Of a stretch of DNA of 7,757 nt, positions 1 to 6,398 are shown in pieces. Within the stretch, counting starts at the first letter, position 1. Every line of letters begins with the position of its first letter. Below the pieces are notes generated by a model. It saw only the letters and a list, made by a program, of their open reading frames with translations, was not told the DNA's origin and did not search any database. The DNA is taken from the NCBI GenBank assembly GCA_023230755.1, contig JALNWS010000187.1, forward strand, positions 1 to 7,757. The letters are read 5' to 3'. The position numbers and the translations under genes are program-made. The stretch is from Azoarcus sp. GTDB lineage: Bacteria > Pseudomonadota > Gammaproteobacteria > Burkholderiales > Rhodocyclaceae.

Positions 1-245
1 AGGCCAGGATCAAGGCCCCCAACGTCAAGAAGCTGCTCCCGGATGCGCGCGCCAAAGCGCAGCTCAGGATGCATGCGGTGGCACTGGCTGCGCTGCTGGT
101 TGCAGCACTTGCTCCAGCGCTGGGGCCGCTTGCCGGACTCGCGCTGATTGTGGAGTTTGGCTGGCTGCTGCTCAACCTGCTCCAGGTTGTCCGGATGTGG
201 CGGAAAAACGCCCCCTCGGCGCAACGCCAGGCTACGCCCCCCTGA
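1..245 (+). CDS. C-terminal end of an unidentified membrane protein (5' truncated)
   Basis: An open frame enters from the left edge (first full codon at base 3) and ends at TGA 243-245, with a second in-frame stop TAA directly after it. The visible 80 residues are a basic stretch (many K/R, ending near 'AKAQLRM'), then about 40 strongly hydrophobic residues rich in A and L, enough for two membrane helices with a Gly/Pro turn, then a short basic Pro-containing tail. The frame could start at the internal ATG at base 69, but it stays open to the window edge, so I read it as the tail of a longer gene. I do not recognise the family. A C-terminal pair of helices occurs in many envelope enzymes, including some glycosyltransferases, but nothing here decides it. 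The next gene starts 42 bp downstream on the same strand, so they may be co-transcribed. Confidence 0.6.
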   Translation, partial: ARIKAPNVKKLLPDARAKAQLRMHAVALAALLVAALAPALGPLAGLALIVEFGWLLLNLLQVVRMWRKNAPSAQRQATPP

Positions 246-287
246 TAAGATCCCTGCCTGTCCCAGCCCCAGGCAAAGATACACTCC

Positions 288-683
288 ATGTTCCGTGTCC
301 CACCCCTGCTCTATCGTGGCCTCTTCGTCTTCGCCCTCGTCGTCGTGTTCTGGCTCGCCCTGCAACCGGCCCCCGATGTTATCCAGATCGTCAGCTGGCA
401 GGACAAGGTCGAGCACGCCGTACTGTTCGCCGTCCTGATGGTGCTGGGCAATCTTGCCTGGCCGGGCCGCATGCTGCCGGTCGTACTCGGGCTGCTTGCC
501 TACGGCGCGGCGATGGAGGTCGCACAGTCATTCACCGACTACCGCTTCGGTGACCTGTGGGACTGGATTGCGGACGCCATCGGCCTGCTGATCGCGGCCT
601 TCCCCGCCCGCCAGCTCGCGTCGCGCTTCGGCGCGCACCCGGTGCCATCCGCGGACCACTCCGGTGCACGAAACCAAGCCTGA
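288..683 (+). CDS. VanZ-family integral membrane protein
   Basis: This 131-residue protein has the layout of the VanZ-like family: a short basic N-terminus, a first membrane helix (about residues 10-26, ending 'FWLALQP'), a polar conserved segment, then two to three further helices. Polar residues typical of the family sit at the helix ends: D39-K-V-E-H43, E77-x-x-Q80, and D89-x-x-D92-W93-x-x-D96-x-x-G99. The family is named after VanZ of teicoplanin resistance, but most proteobacterial members are uncharacterised inner-membrane proteins, so no drug-resistance role is implied. The ATG at 288 is the first start that gives a proper first helix; only a weak purine stretch (AGGCAAAG) precedes it, farther away than usual. 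The C-terminal 25 residues are polar and probably cytoplasmic. rlhA follows after 60 bp. Confidence 0.85.
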   Translation: MFRVPPLLYRGLFVFALVVVFWLALQPAPDVIQIVSWQDKVEHAVLFAVLMVLGNLAWPGRMLPVVLGLLAYGAAMEVAQSFTDYRFGDLWDWIADAIGLLIAAFPARQLASRFGAHPVPSADHSGARNQA

Positions 684-743
684 AGATTCGCGAACCGGTA
701 TCATTACCGCCTTTCCGATCAAGACCTTGAAGCCGCGCCGCTG

Positions 744-2711
744 ATGAACGCCCGCCACCAACTCGAACTCCTGTCCCCGGCCAAGAATGCCGACTTCGGC
801 ATCGAAGCCATCACCCACGGGGCAGACGCCGTCTATATCGGCGGTCCGTCGTTCGGCGCGCGCGCCTCAGCGGAAAACACGGTTGCCGATATTGCCCGCC
901 TCGCCGCCCATGCCCACCGCTTTCATGCGCAGGTGTTCGTGGCGCTCAACACCATCCTGCGCGACGATGAGCTCGAAGATGCGCGCAAGCTCATCTGGCA
1001 ACTCTACGACGCCGGCGCCGACGCCCTGATCGTGCAGGACATGGGTCTGCTCGAACTCGACCTGCCCCCGATCCAGCTCCACGCCAGCACCCAGACCGAC
1101 ATCCGCGACGCAGCCAAGGCCCGCTTCCTGCAGGACGTCGGCTTTTCGCAGATCGTGCTCGCGCGTGAGCTCACGCTGGACGAGGTGAAGAAGATCGCCG
1201 CCGCCACCGAGTGCCAGCTCGAGTATTTCGTCCACGGCGCCCTGTGCGTGGCCTTCAGTGGCCAGTGCTACATCAGCCACGCCCACACCGGACGCAGTGC
1301 CAACCGCGGCGAATGCTCGCAGGCCTGCCGCCTGCCTTACGACCTGGCTGACAAGGACGGAAACATCATCGCCCGCGACCAGCACATGCTGTCGATGAAG
1401 GACAACAACCAGAGCGCCAACCTGCGCACCCTGGCTGCGGCCGGCGTGAGCTCGTTCAAGATCGAGGGCCGCTACAAGGATCTGTCCTACGTCAAGAACA
1501 TCACCGCGCACTACCGTCAGCTGCTCGACGAGATCATCGAACACCCCGGTGCCGACGACCCCGCCTGGCAGCGTGCCTCGAGCGGGCGCAGCACCTTCCT
1601 GTTCACACCGCAGGCGGAGAAGACCTTCAACCGCGGCTATACCGATTACTTCACCAACAAGCGCCAGCACGGCATCGAAGCCTTCGAATCGCCCAAGTTC
1701 GTCGGAGAGGCGATCGGCCGCGTGACCCGCATCGACACCAAGGCAGGCAAGTATTTCGAGATCGAGCGCGTGGCCCCGATCCACAACGGCGACGGCCTCA
1801 CCTGGTACGACGCCAATGGCGACCTCACCGGCCTGCGCATCAACCGTGCCGAGCATGACGCGGCGGGCGAAGGTGTGGATCGCATCTTCACCGCCGACAG
1901 CCTGCCGGCCGACCTGGTACCGGGCACCTCGGTGTTCCGCAACCACGACCAGGCCTTCGAGCGCGCGCTGGAGAAAAAATCCGCCGAGCGCCGCATCACG
2001 GTGGACGCACGCTTCTTCACCACGGCCAATGGCTATGCGCTCACCCTGACCGACGAGGACGGCGTGACCGCGACGGCCAGCATCCAGGCGGCCCACGAGG
2101 CCGCCCAGCACGCCGAACGCGCGCTGAGCACGATCCGCGAACAGATTGCCAAGCTCGGCAACACGATTTTCACTGCGAACGCCATCACCCTCGATGTCAC
2201 CGACGCGCCCTTCCTGCCGGCCTCGGCGCTCAATGCGCTGCGCCGTGACGCCGTCGAACAGCTGGAGGCTGCGCGCCTGCAGGCCCACGCCCGTCCGCCG
2301 CGCGCTGCGCCGGTCGAACCGCCCGTGCCTTTCCCGGACGATTCGCTGAGCTATCTCGCCAACGTCCTCAATGAAAAGGCCAACGCTTTCTATGTAAAGC
2401 ACGGCGTCAAACTGATCGATGCGGCCTACGAGGCCAACGAAGAGCACGGCGAAGTGTCAGTGATGATCACCAAGCACTGCCTGCGCTACAGCTTCAACCT
2501 GTGCCCCAAGGAAGTGAAGGGCATCCGACCCGACCCGATGACCCTGGTCAACGGCAAGGAGACACTCACGTTGCGCTTCGACTGCAAGCGCTGCGAGATG
2601 CACGTGATGGGCGAACTGAAGCCGCACGTCGCCAAGCTGCAGGCACAGGTCGCACCGCAGAAGATCAGTTTTCATCCCACGCGCCCCGGCGCGGGCGTCA
2701 CCGCTCAGTAG
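744..2711 (+). CDS. rlhA: 23S rRNA 5-hydroxycytidine C2501 synthase RlhA (peptidase U32 family)
   Basis: This 655-residue protein matches E. coli RlhA (formerly YdcP, about 653 aa) along its whole length as I remember that sequence, including 'ELLSPA' near the start, 'GADAVYIGGP', 'LHASTQTDI', 'FKIEGRYKD' and 'SYVKNITAHYRQ'. RlhA is needed for hydroxylation of C2501 in 23S rRNA, in the peptidyl-transferase region. Despite the name, U32 proteins of this type are not established peptidases. The U32 signature E-x-F-x-x-G-A-L-C-x4-G-x-C-x-I-S lies at residues 160-178. Cys168, Cys175, Cys191 and Cys195 fall in the region that binds an iron-sulfur cluster in related U32 proteins. The C-terminal domain carries two more Cys pairs (C579/C587 and C614/C617). 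The ATG at 744 is the only sensible start, but no good Shine-Dalgarno precedes it. The 3' end overlaps slyX on the opposite strand by 7 bp. Confidence 0.96.
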   Translation: MNARHQLELLSPAKNADFGIEAITHGADAVYIGGPSFGARASAENTVADIARLAAHAHRFHAQVFVALNTILRDDELEDARKLIWQLYDAGADALIVQDMGLLELDLPPIQLHASTQTDIRDAAKARFLQDVGFSQIVLARELTLDEVKKIAAATECQLEYFVHGALCVAFSGQCYISHAHTGRSANRGECSQACRLPYDLADKDGNIIARDQHMLSMKDNNQSANLRTLAAAGVSSFKIEGRYKDLSYVKNITAHYRQLLDEIIEHPGADDPAWQRASSGRSTFLFTPQAEKTFNRGYTDYFTNKRQHGIEAFESPKFVGEAIGRVTRIDTKAGKYFEIERVAPIHNGDGLTWYDANGDLTGLRINRAEHDAAGEGVDRIFTADSLPADLVPGTSVFRNHDQAFERALEKKSAERRITVDARFFTTANGYALTLTDEDGVTATASIQAAHEAAQHAERALSTIREQIAKLGNTIFTANAITLDVTDAPFLPASALNALRRDAVEQLEAARLQAHARPPRAAPVEPPVPFPDDSLSYLANVLNEKANAFYVKHGVKLIDAAYEANEEHGEVSVMITKHCLRYSFNLCPKEVKGIRPDPMTLVNGKETLTLRFDCKRCEMHVMGELKPHVAKLQAQVAPQKISFHPTRPGAGVTAQ

Positions 2712-2905
2712 TGCGGCGGCACTTCGTCTTCCGGGCTCAGGCGTCCGGGGGGCTGAACGGCCTGCATCTGCTGCGCGAGTTGCCGCAGATGTTGCTGCAT
2801 CAGGTCGATCTGCTGCTGCTGGCGATAAACGGTGCGATTGAGTTCGTCGAGCAGATCCTCGGCAAACATCAGCTTCGATTCGAGGCGTTCGATGCGCTCT
2901 TCCAT
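2705..2905 (-). CDS. slyX: SlyX family protein
   Basis: The 66-residue protein is almost entirely a heptad-patterned helix (about residues 2-50, with 'RIERLESKL' and a run of Gln), followed by a Pro-rich tail ending in PPHY. This tail is the family hallmark, as in E. coli SlyX (about 72 aa). SlyX proteins are short coiled-coil proteins of unknown function; the name comes from proximity to slyD and is not evidence of a role. I chose the ATG at 2903-2905 because the coiled coil starts there (MEERIERLE). An in-frame ATG 60 bp upstream would add a tail without family character. No clear ribosome binding site is seen. It converges on rlhA, sharing 7 bp at the stop codons. The 88-residue ORF lies 86 bp upstream on the same strand, so read-through from the nif-type promoter is possible. 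Confidence 0.9.
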   Translation of the reverse strand: MEERIERLESKLMFAEDLLDELNRTVYRQQQQIDLMQQHLRQLAQQMQAVQPPGRLSPEDEVPPHY

Positions 2906-2941
2906 GACGGTGGCGGCAGGGTGGCCGCAAGTTGACTCCGG

Positions 2942-2963
2942 GGCGCGGATTCTAACCCGCGCC
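2942..2963. repeat. Intergenic inverted repeat (7-bp arms)
   Basis: GGCGCGG at 2942-2948 and CCGCGCC at 2957-2963 are perfect inverted repeats around an 8-base A/T-richer loop, in the 86-bp gap between the 88-residue ORF and slyX. The transcript could form a stable GC hairpin. No T-run follows on either strand, so it is not a standard intrinsic terminator. It might mark an mRNA boundary between the nif-type unit and slyX. Confidence 0.45.
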
Positions 2964-2991
2964 ACCGGGCGTCGAGCGCCAATCCCGCATA

Positions 2992-3258
2992 TCAGCCTGT
3001 CGCAGCCAGCGCCTCGACCGCCGCAGTGAGCTCAGGCACCACGTCCGCGGCTTCGTATGCATCGAGCAAATGAATCGCGTGCGCGATCAGGGCAACGGCC
3101 TCGGTCTTCTGATTGTCCGCCGTCAACGCTGCGGCGAAGCGCTTGATGCTGCCCGCCACCAGGCGCGTGATGCGGCCGTTCTCGCCCGCCATCCGGCTGG
3201 TGGAGATCGCGTTGGCGATCAGCTCGGAGACGATGCGTGGATAGTCCTTGTCGGCCAC
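2992..3258 (-). CDS. Small helical protein of unknown function, translationally coupled to the nafY-like gene
   Basis: I do not recognise this 88-residue protein. It starts at GTG 3256-3258, only 4 bp after the stop of the nafY-like gene. The Shine-Dalgarno GAGGAG (minus strand, 3266-3271, spacing 7) is made from the last two Glu codons of that gene, a strong sign of coupling and of the start. A longer reading from an ATG at 3312 would overlap the upstream gene by 50 bp and lacks this support. The protein (begins 'ADKDYPRIVSELIANAIST') has no Cys, no signal peptide and no membrane segment. It looks all-helical: three to four amphipathic helices at about residues 6-25, 28-46, 50-70 and 72-86. 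It is presumably made together with the nafY-like protein under NifA/sigma-54 control, so a role in cofactor delivery or nitrogenase maturation is a reasonable inference. It does not resemble NifT, NifW, NifZ or the NifX-associated DUF269 protein as I know them. Confidence 0.85.
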   Translation of the reverse strand: MADKDYPRIVSELIANAISTSRMAGENGRITRLVAGSIKRFAAALTADNQKTEAVALIAHAIHLLDAYEAADVVPELTAAVEALAATG

Positions 3259-3262
3259 GATC

Positions 3263-3997
3263 TCACTCCTCGACAAGTGCAGCGTTGTAGTTGCGCAGCC
3301 GCAGCTCGGCACTGACGCCGAGGATCTTCGCCAGCCACGGCGGCGGCGAGCCGTTCATCATGGACTGAAACTCGGTCATCACCTCGACTGCAGGCCCACC
3401 TTCGATGCGTTTGATGGGGTAGATATTGCCCTTGATCACCTTCGCCGCCGCCGGCCCCCCGATGGAGACCACGTAGAGCACGTGGCAATCGGAGATGAGC
3501 TGTACGCGAAAACCATTCTTGTCGTCGGCAAAGTCGGCCTCGAGCGCATCGCGGATGTCCACCAGGCGGATCTCGGTCGCCGACACCTGATACACCAGAT
3601 AGCGGATACAGGAACCAAAGTGACCGTTGAGCGCCTCGCCACTATCGGAGGCCAGCGCCACGCGCACCGAGCCCGGCATGTCGCCTTCGGCATAATCCTG
3701 CACCGGCGGCAGCGGATCGCCCCCGGTGTCGCCCCACAGGATGCGAACCGCGAGTTTCATCGCTTCCAGACCGATTCCGATGTCTTCGCCATCCTCCTCG
3801 CCATCCGCGCTGGCGAAGGCCGTCTTGAGGTCGGTGACCGTCACCGTGCGCAAATCGTCGGTATCGATCTGTTCGCTGCCAATGCGGTTCTGCAGCACGT
3901 CGATCAGTTGCGGCAGCATGATGCCGGGCATCGAGCGCGCAGCGAGTGCAACGCGCAGCGCGGCCTCACGGGTAATGGGCTGGGGGCGTTCTTGCAT
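3263..3997 (-). CDS. nafY: NafY/NifY-type dinitrogenase iron-molybdenum cofactor-binding protein
   Basis: The 244-residue protein has the two-domain layout of NafY/NifY (A. vinelandii NafY is about 243 aa). A helical N-terminal domain (about residues 8-95; 'REAALRVALAARSMP') corresponds to the family's apodinitrogenase-binding module. A C-terminal NifX/NafY-type domain (about 108-220) contains NGHFGSC (His126, Cys130) and DCHVLYVVSIGGPAAAK (Cys171). In A. vinelandii NafY, His121 is known to bind FeMo-co; His126 here is the likely equivalent. NifX is shorter and lacks the N-terminal domain, so NafY or NifY fits better; without the rest of a nif cluster I cannot separate these two. The family carries FeMo-co and stabilises cofactor-less NifDK in the cytoplasm. 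I chose ATG 3995-3997 because AGAGGAG lies 8 bases upstream. A longer start at 4054 would put the start codon upstream of the predicted transcription start. The 88-residue ORF follows in the same unit. Confidence 0.88.
   Translation of the reverse strand: MQERPQPITREAALRVALAARSMPGIMLPQLIDVLQNRIGSEQIDTDDLRTVTVTDLKTAFASADGEEDGEDIGIGLEAMKLAVRILWGDTGGDPLPPVQDYAEGDMPGSVRVALASDSGEALNGHFGSCIRYLVYQVSATEIRLVDIRDALEADFADDKNGFRVQLISDCHVLYVVSIGGPAAAKVIKGNIYPIKRIEGGPAVEVMTEFQSMMNGSPPPWLAKILGVSAELRLRNYNAALVEE
3266..3271 (-). promoter_or_regulatory. Ribosome binding site of the 88-residue ORF
   Basis: GAGGAG on the minus strand lies 7 bases before GTG 3256-3258, inside the last two codons of the preceding gene. 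It decides the GTG start and implies coupled translation. Confidence 0.8.
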
Positions 3998-4005
3998 GGG
4001 GATGG

Positions 4006-4012
4006 CTCCTCT
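4006..4012 (-). promoter_or_regulatory. Ribosome binding site of the nafY-like gene
   Basis: AGAGGAG on the minus strand, 8 bases before ATG 3995-3997. It is the best Shine-Dalgarno near this gene and selects the shorter start over the in-frame ATG at 4054. It falls inside the 27-base leader predicted from the sigma-54 promoter. Confidence 0.8.
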
Positions 4013-4034
4013 TGGTCGGGATACCGCTCCCAAC

Positions 4035-4050
4035 AGCATATTGAGTGCCA
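4035..4050 (-). promoter_or_regulatory. Sigma-54 (-24/-12) promoter of the nafY-like unit
   Basis: On the minus strand the sequence reads TGGCACTCAATATGCT. It fits the RpoN consensus TGGCACR-N4-TTGCW with a perfect -24 TGGCAC, the invariant GG and GC separated by exactly 10 bp, and two mismatches (T for R; A for the first T of the -12 box). Counting from the -12 GC, transcription would start near 4024, leaving a 27-base leader that contains the ribosome binding site. A NifA-type site lies at the right distance upstream. The element was found by eye, without a matrix score. Confidence 0.8.
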
Positions 4051-4126
4051 GCACCTGCGGGCCTGAGCCGGTCTCGCATCCATCTGTTTTAGAAACGTTT
4101 ATCAGGCCGCGAGCACGCCTGCCAAA

Positions 4127-4142
4127 TGTACGGTTCTCGACA
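4127..4142. promoter_or_regulatory. NifA upstream activator sequence (TGT-N10-ACA)
   Basis: TGTACGGTTCTCGACA is a perfect match to the NifA binding consensus TGT-N10-ACA. Its centre is about 110 bp upstream of the predicted start point of the nafY-like gene, within the usual range (roughly 80-150 bp) for NifA acting on sigma-54 holoenzyme by looping. The A/T-rich stretch around 4085-4104, between site and promoter, is where an IHF bend would be expected, but I see no clean IHF consensus. TGT-N10-ACA alone occurs by chance; the pairing with the -24/-12 element and a nif-family gene is what makes it convincing. Confidence 0.75.
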
Positions 4143-4264
4143 AACCCCCATCTCTCGCCAACAAAGATGACACCTCAGCCCTCGGGACAGACCGATGGAT
4201 GCTACGAACTGCGTTGCCGCAGACAGCGCGTTATCATCGCGTAACCCTCAACACCCGGATTTTC

Positions 4265-4906
4265 ATGTCGAACCCGCCCTCCCAATCCGTTCCCGAAGCC
4301 CCTGCCGAGCTGATTGCCCATCACAGCCCGCTCGACGACGTGCAAGGACTGCTCGTGGGCACGCTGTTTCTGGCGCTGTCGATTTCGTTTTTTCGCGACG
4401 CGGGCATGCTCACCGGCGGCACGGCCGGGCTCGCCTTCCTGATCCACTACGCCTTCGACCTGCCCTTCGGCGCGGTGTTCTTCGCCATCAACCTGCCCTT
4501 CTACGTCTTTGCACTACGCGCGCTGGGGCGGGAATTCACGCTCAAGACCTTCTGTACCGTGCTGCTGCTCTCGGTGTGCACCGAGTGGTTGCCCAGTCTG
4601 CTCAGCATTGCGCACGTCGACCCGGTCTTTGCCGCGGTAATGGGCGGGCTGCTTGCCGGTACCGGTCTGCTGATGCTGATCCGCCACCGCTCCAGCCTGG
4701 GCGGCGTCGGTGTGCTGGCGATCTACCTGCAACAGCGCAAAGGCTGGCGCGCGGGGTGGGTGCAGATGGCGGCAGACTGCGTCATCATGGCGCTCGCGCT
4801 GCTGGCGGTGGATGCGCGTCTGGTCGGGCTTTCGGTACTCGGCGCGGTGGCGGTGAATTTCGTCATTGCGGTGAATCATCGCCCCGGCCGCTATTTCGGA
4901 ATCTGA
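4265..4906 (+). CDS. YitT family integral membrane protein
   Basis: The 213-residue protein has about five to six hydrophobic segments (around residues 28-43, 49-64, 68-86, 94-112, 120-139 and 170-203). It carries features of the YitT/DUF161 membrane domain, including 'GMLTGGTAGLAFLI' (47-60), 'INLPFY' (75-80) and 'SSLGGVGVLAIYLQ' (143-156), where the G-G-x-x-G patterns recur. The family is widespread and its substrate is unknown; some members are annotated as possible transporters without proof. I took the ATG at 4265 because the residues added by the ATG at 4199 are not conserved-looking and extend into the upstream control region. No strong ribosome binding site precedes 4265. The gene is divergent from the nafY-like unit across a 267-bp region. 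I see no sigma-54 element facing this way, so nitrogen control of yitT is not supported. Confidence 0.85.
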   Translation: MSNPPSQSVPEAPAELIAHHSPLDDVQGLLVGTLFLALSISFFRDAGMLTGGTAGLAFLIHYAFDLPFGAVFFAINLPFYVFALRALGREFTLKTFCTVLLLSVCTEWLPSLLSIAHVDPVFAAVMGGLLAGTGLLMLIRHRSSLGGVGVLAIYLQQRKGWRAGWVQMAADCVIMALALLAVDARLVGLSVLGAVAVNFVIAVNHRPGRYFGI

Positions 4907-4908
4907 AC

Positions 4909-5133
4909 GTGGCGATCGAAACTGCCGAACTGGGTCGCTGCCCAAGCTGCCAGCGCTGGGATGGGACGCGCCGGCTCAGCGCTGACGGCTGCGGGGTGGA
5001 ACTCGACTCGGAAAACAACCGCGGCATATGCACCGAAGGCCCCTGGCACGGCTCCTCGCGCGGACCGCGCAACGCCTGCGGCCGGTGGCTGCAATGGGTC
5101 GAAATCCGGCCGCTCAATACGTCAGACAGTTGA
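4909..5133 (+). CDS. Small Cys/Trp-rich protein, probable metal-binding or redox module
   Basis: A GTG two bases after the yitT stop opens a 74-residue frame. I do not recognise the family by name. It contains C11-x-x-C14-x-x-W17-x-G19, then Cys28, then G-I-C41-T-E-G-P-W46-x-G48, then C57-x-x-W60-x-x-W63. The paired CxxC, the further Cys, and the Trp and Gly-Pro-Trp landmarks look like a small zinc- or iron-binding fold. There is no signal peptide or membrane helix, so it is probably cytoplasmic. Third codon positions are mostly G or C, as in the neighbouring genes, supporting real coding. The same frame stays open far upstream across yitT, but that part is a shadow in another frame. The start is uncertain: GGA lies about 8 bases before GTG, a weak site, and the 2-bp spacing suggests coupling to yitT. 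It converges with ylqF, 29 bp away. Confidence 0.65.
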   Translation: MAIETAELGRCPSCQRWDGTRRLSADGCGVELDSENNRGICTEGPWHGSSRGPRNACGRWLQWVEIRPLNTSDS

Positions 5134-5162
5134 CGACTGCAGGGGGCCTCTGGCCTGCCTGT

Positions 5163-6089
5163 TTACTCGTCCAGGTCTTCTTCGTCTCCAACGGCAAGGT
5201 CGGGATTGACCGGCGCCGGCCCGTTCGCAAGCGCGGCAGCCAGCATCTGATCGCGGCTGTCGGGGGTTTCCAGACTGATCCTGCCCAGCGCGCCGCTGCG
5301 GTAATCCAGCAAGAGAATCTGCGCAGCCTTCTCCAGATCCAGACCGCCGCCCTTTTGCAGGCACCCGCGACGGCGCCCCACCTCTTCGATCAGACCAGGC
5401 CCGTCAAAACGTGACGGATCGATGCGGTAGCGTGCAGCGAGCAGCGCCGGGTAACGCGCAAGCAGCACGTCGCCCAGAAAGGCCGCAACCTCCTCGTCGA
5501 TGACTGCATTGCGGCCGATGGCATGGCTCGCGGCAAGCATGAATCCGTCGGAATCGTAGTCGATCTTGGGCCACATCAGCCCCGGCGTATCGGTGAGCGT
5601 CAGTCCCGGACCAAGATCCAGGGTCTGCTGGCTCTTGGTCACCGCAGGCTCGTCGCCGACCTTGGCCACCTTGCGCTTGATGAGCGCATTCATCAGCGTC
5701 GATTTCCCGACGTTGGGGATTCCCATCAGGATCATCCGCAGCGGCTTGATGTTGTCGCTGCGATGTGGCGCGAGCTGACGGCACAGTCCGGTGATGCGTG
5801 CCACATCAGCCGGTTTCTTGGCCGAAATCGACACCGCCTTCACCCCGGGCTGGCGATTGTAGAAATCCATCCACGCCTGCGTCGCTGCGGGATCGGCAAG
5901 ATCTGCCTTGTTCAGCAACTTGAGACAGGGCCGGTTGCGGAAGCGGCGCAGCTCGCCAATCATCGGATTGCTGCTGGCCTCGGGCAGGCGGGCATCGGTC
6001 ACTTCGATGACGACATCGATCGCAGCCAGCGTCTCTGCCGCTTTCCGCCGCGCGGAGTTCATGTGACCGGGGAACCACTGGATGGGCAT
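5163..6089 (-). CDS. ylqF: Ribosome biogenesis GTPase YlqF/RbgA (circularly permuted GTPase)
   Basis: The 308-residue protein starts with the family signature IQWFPGHM (residues 3-10). GTPase motifs appear in permuted order: G4 NKAD (60-63), G5 SAKK (89-92), then G1 GIPNVGKST (123-131), a G2 Thr in 'AVTKSQQ' (around 151), and G3 DTPG (167-170, followed by LMWPK). This order defines the YlqF/YawG group. In Bacillus subtilis RbgA drives a late step of 50S assembly and its GTPase is stimulated by the subunit. The C-terminal region (about 190-290) is the expected helical RNA-binding domain, and the protein ends in an acidic tail (GDEEDLDE). The ATG at 6087-6089 is fixed by the conserved N-terminus. 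Only a weak CGGA purine stretch lies upstream. It stands alone on the minus strand, divergent from the cold-shock gene. Confidence 0.94.
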   Translation of the reverse strand: MPIQWFPGHMNSARRKAAETLAAIDVVIEVTDARLPEASSNPMIGELRRFRNRPCLKLLNKADLADPAATQAWMDFYNRQPGVKAVSISAKKPADVARITGLCRQLAPHRSDNIKPLRMILMGIPNVGKSTLMNALIKRKVAKVGDEPAVTKSQQTLDLGPGLTLTDTPGLMWPKIDYDSDGFMLAASHAIGRNAVIDEEVAAFLGDVLLARYPALLAARYRIDPSRFDGPGLIEEVGRRRGCLQKGGGLDLEKAAQILLLDYRSGALGRISLETPDSRDQMLAAALANGPAPVNPDLAVGDEEDLDE

Positions 6090-6120
6090 CGGAAATCCGG
6101 ACTAACAAAATAGGGCCTGC

Positions 6121-6126
6121 ATTATC
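6121..6126 (-). promoter_or_regulatory. Possible -10 element for ylqF
   Basis: GATAAT on the minus strand lies 31 bases upstream of the ylqF ATG and would give a leader of about 25 bases. No good -35 hexamer is seen 16-18 bp upstream (best is TTCGGA). It is the most promoter-like element for this gene but is weak. Confidence 0.3.
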
Positions 6127-6398
6127 CCATCTTCCGGGCCCATCCGAATCCGGAGCGCACTGCGACATCGATTCCGCCCGGCCATCTCTCTGGTCATATC
6201 GCGCCCAAAACATGACGAATCAAAAAAAAATCCCACACCCCAGCAAAACCGTGTATTGTGGCACCGCAGTCGATTCAAGCAGTTGTCTTTGTGGTGTCGT
6301 TTCCGCGTGTTCGTTCCGCGAACTTTACGGTTTGATTCCCTCGATACTTGTTTCTTGATCGTTCCTGCACTCTGGGCGCGAGCCCCTTCTTATGTTTT

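Noticed and set aside
867..2447. 526-codon open frame on the minus strand across rlhA
   Set aside because: It lies wholly antisense to rlhA, which matches RlhA end to end. Its translation is low-complexity V/G/A/R typical of a GC-rich shadow frame.
2942..2963. tRNA T-arm look-alike on the minus strand (GGTTAGAATCC)
   Set aside because: It resembles GGTTCRANTCC, but the T-stem would contain a G-G mismatch and no other tRNA arm lies nearby. The perfect pairing is the 7-bp hairpin with an 8-base loop.
3998..4054. N-terminal extension of the nafY-like protein from an ATG at 4054
   Set aside because: That start would lie upstream of the predicted transcription start and overlap the -24/-12 element, and it has no better ribosome binding site than the ATG at 3997.
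3248..4066. 272-codon plus-strand frame opposite the nafY-like gene
   Set aside because: It is antisense to a recognisable family protein with ribosome binding site and promoter; its translation (rich in H, D, R) has no domain I recognise.
4195..4908. Upstream part of a 312-codon plus-strand frame that would fuse to the Cys-rich protein
   Set aside because: It overlaps yitT in another frame and reads as R/A/G-rich low complexity. Only the segment after the yitT stop has coding character.
5134..5162. Possible bidirectional terminator between the Cys-rich ORF and ylqF
   Set aside because: Only a 4-bp GGCC/GGCC stem with a 3-base loop is seen, with poor extension and no T-run, so it is too weak to call.
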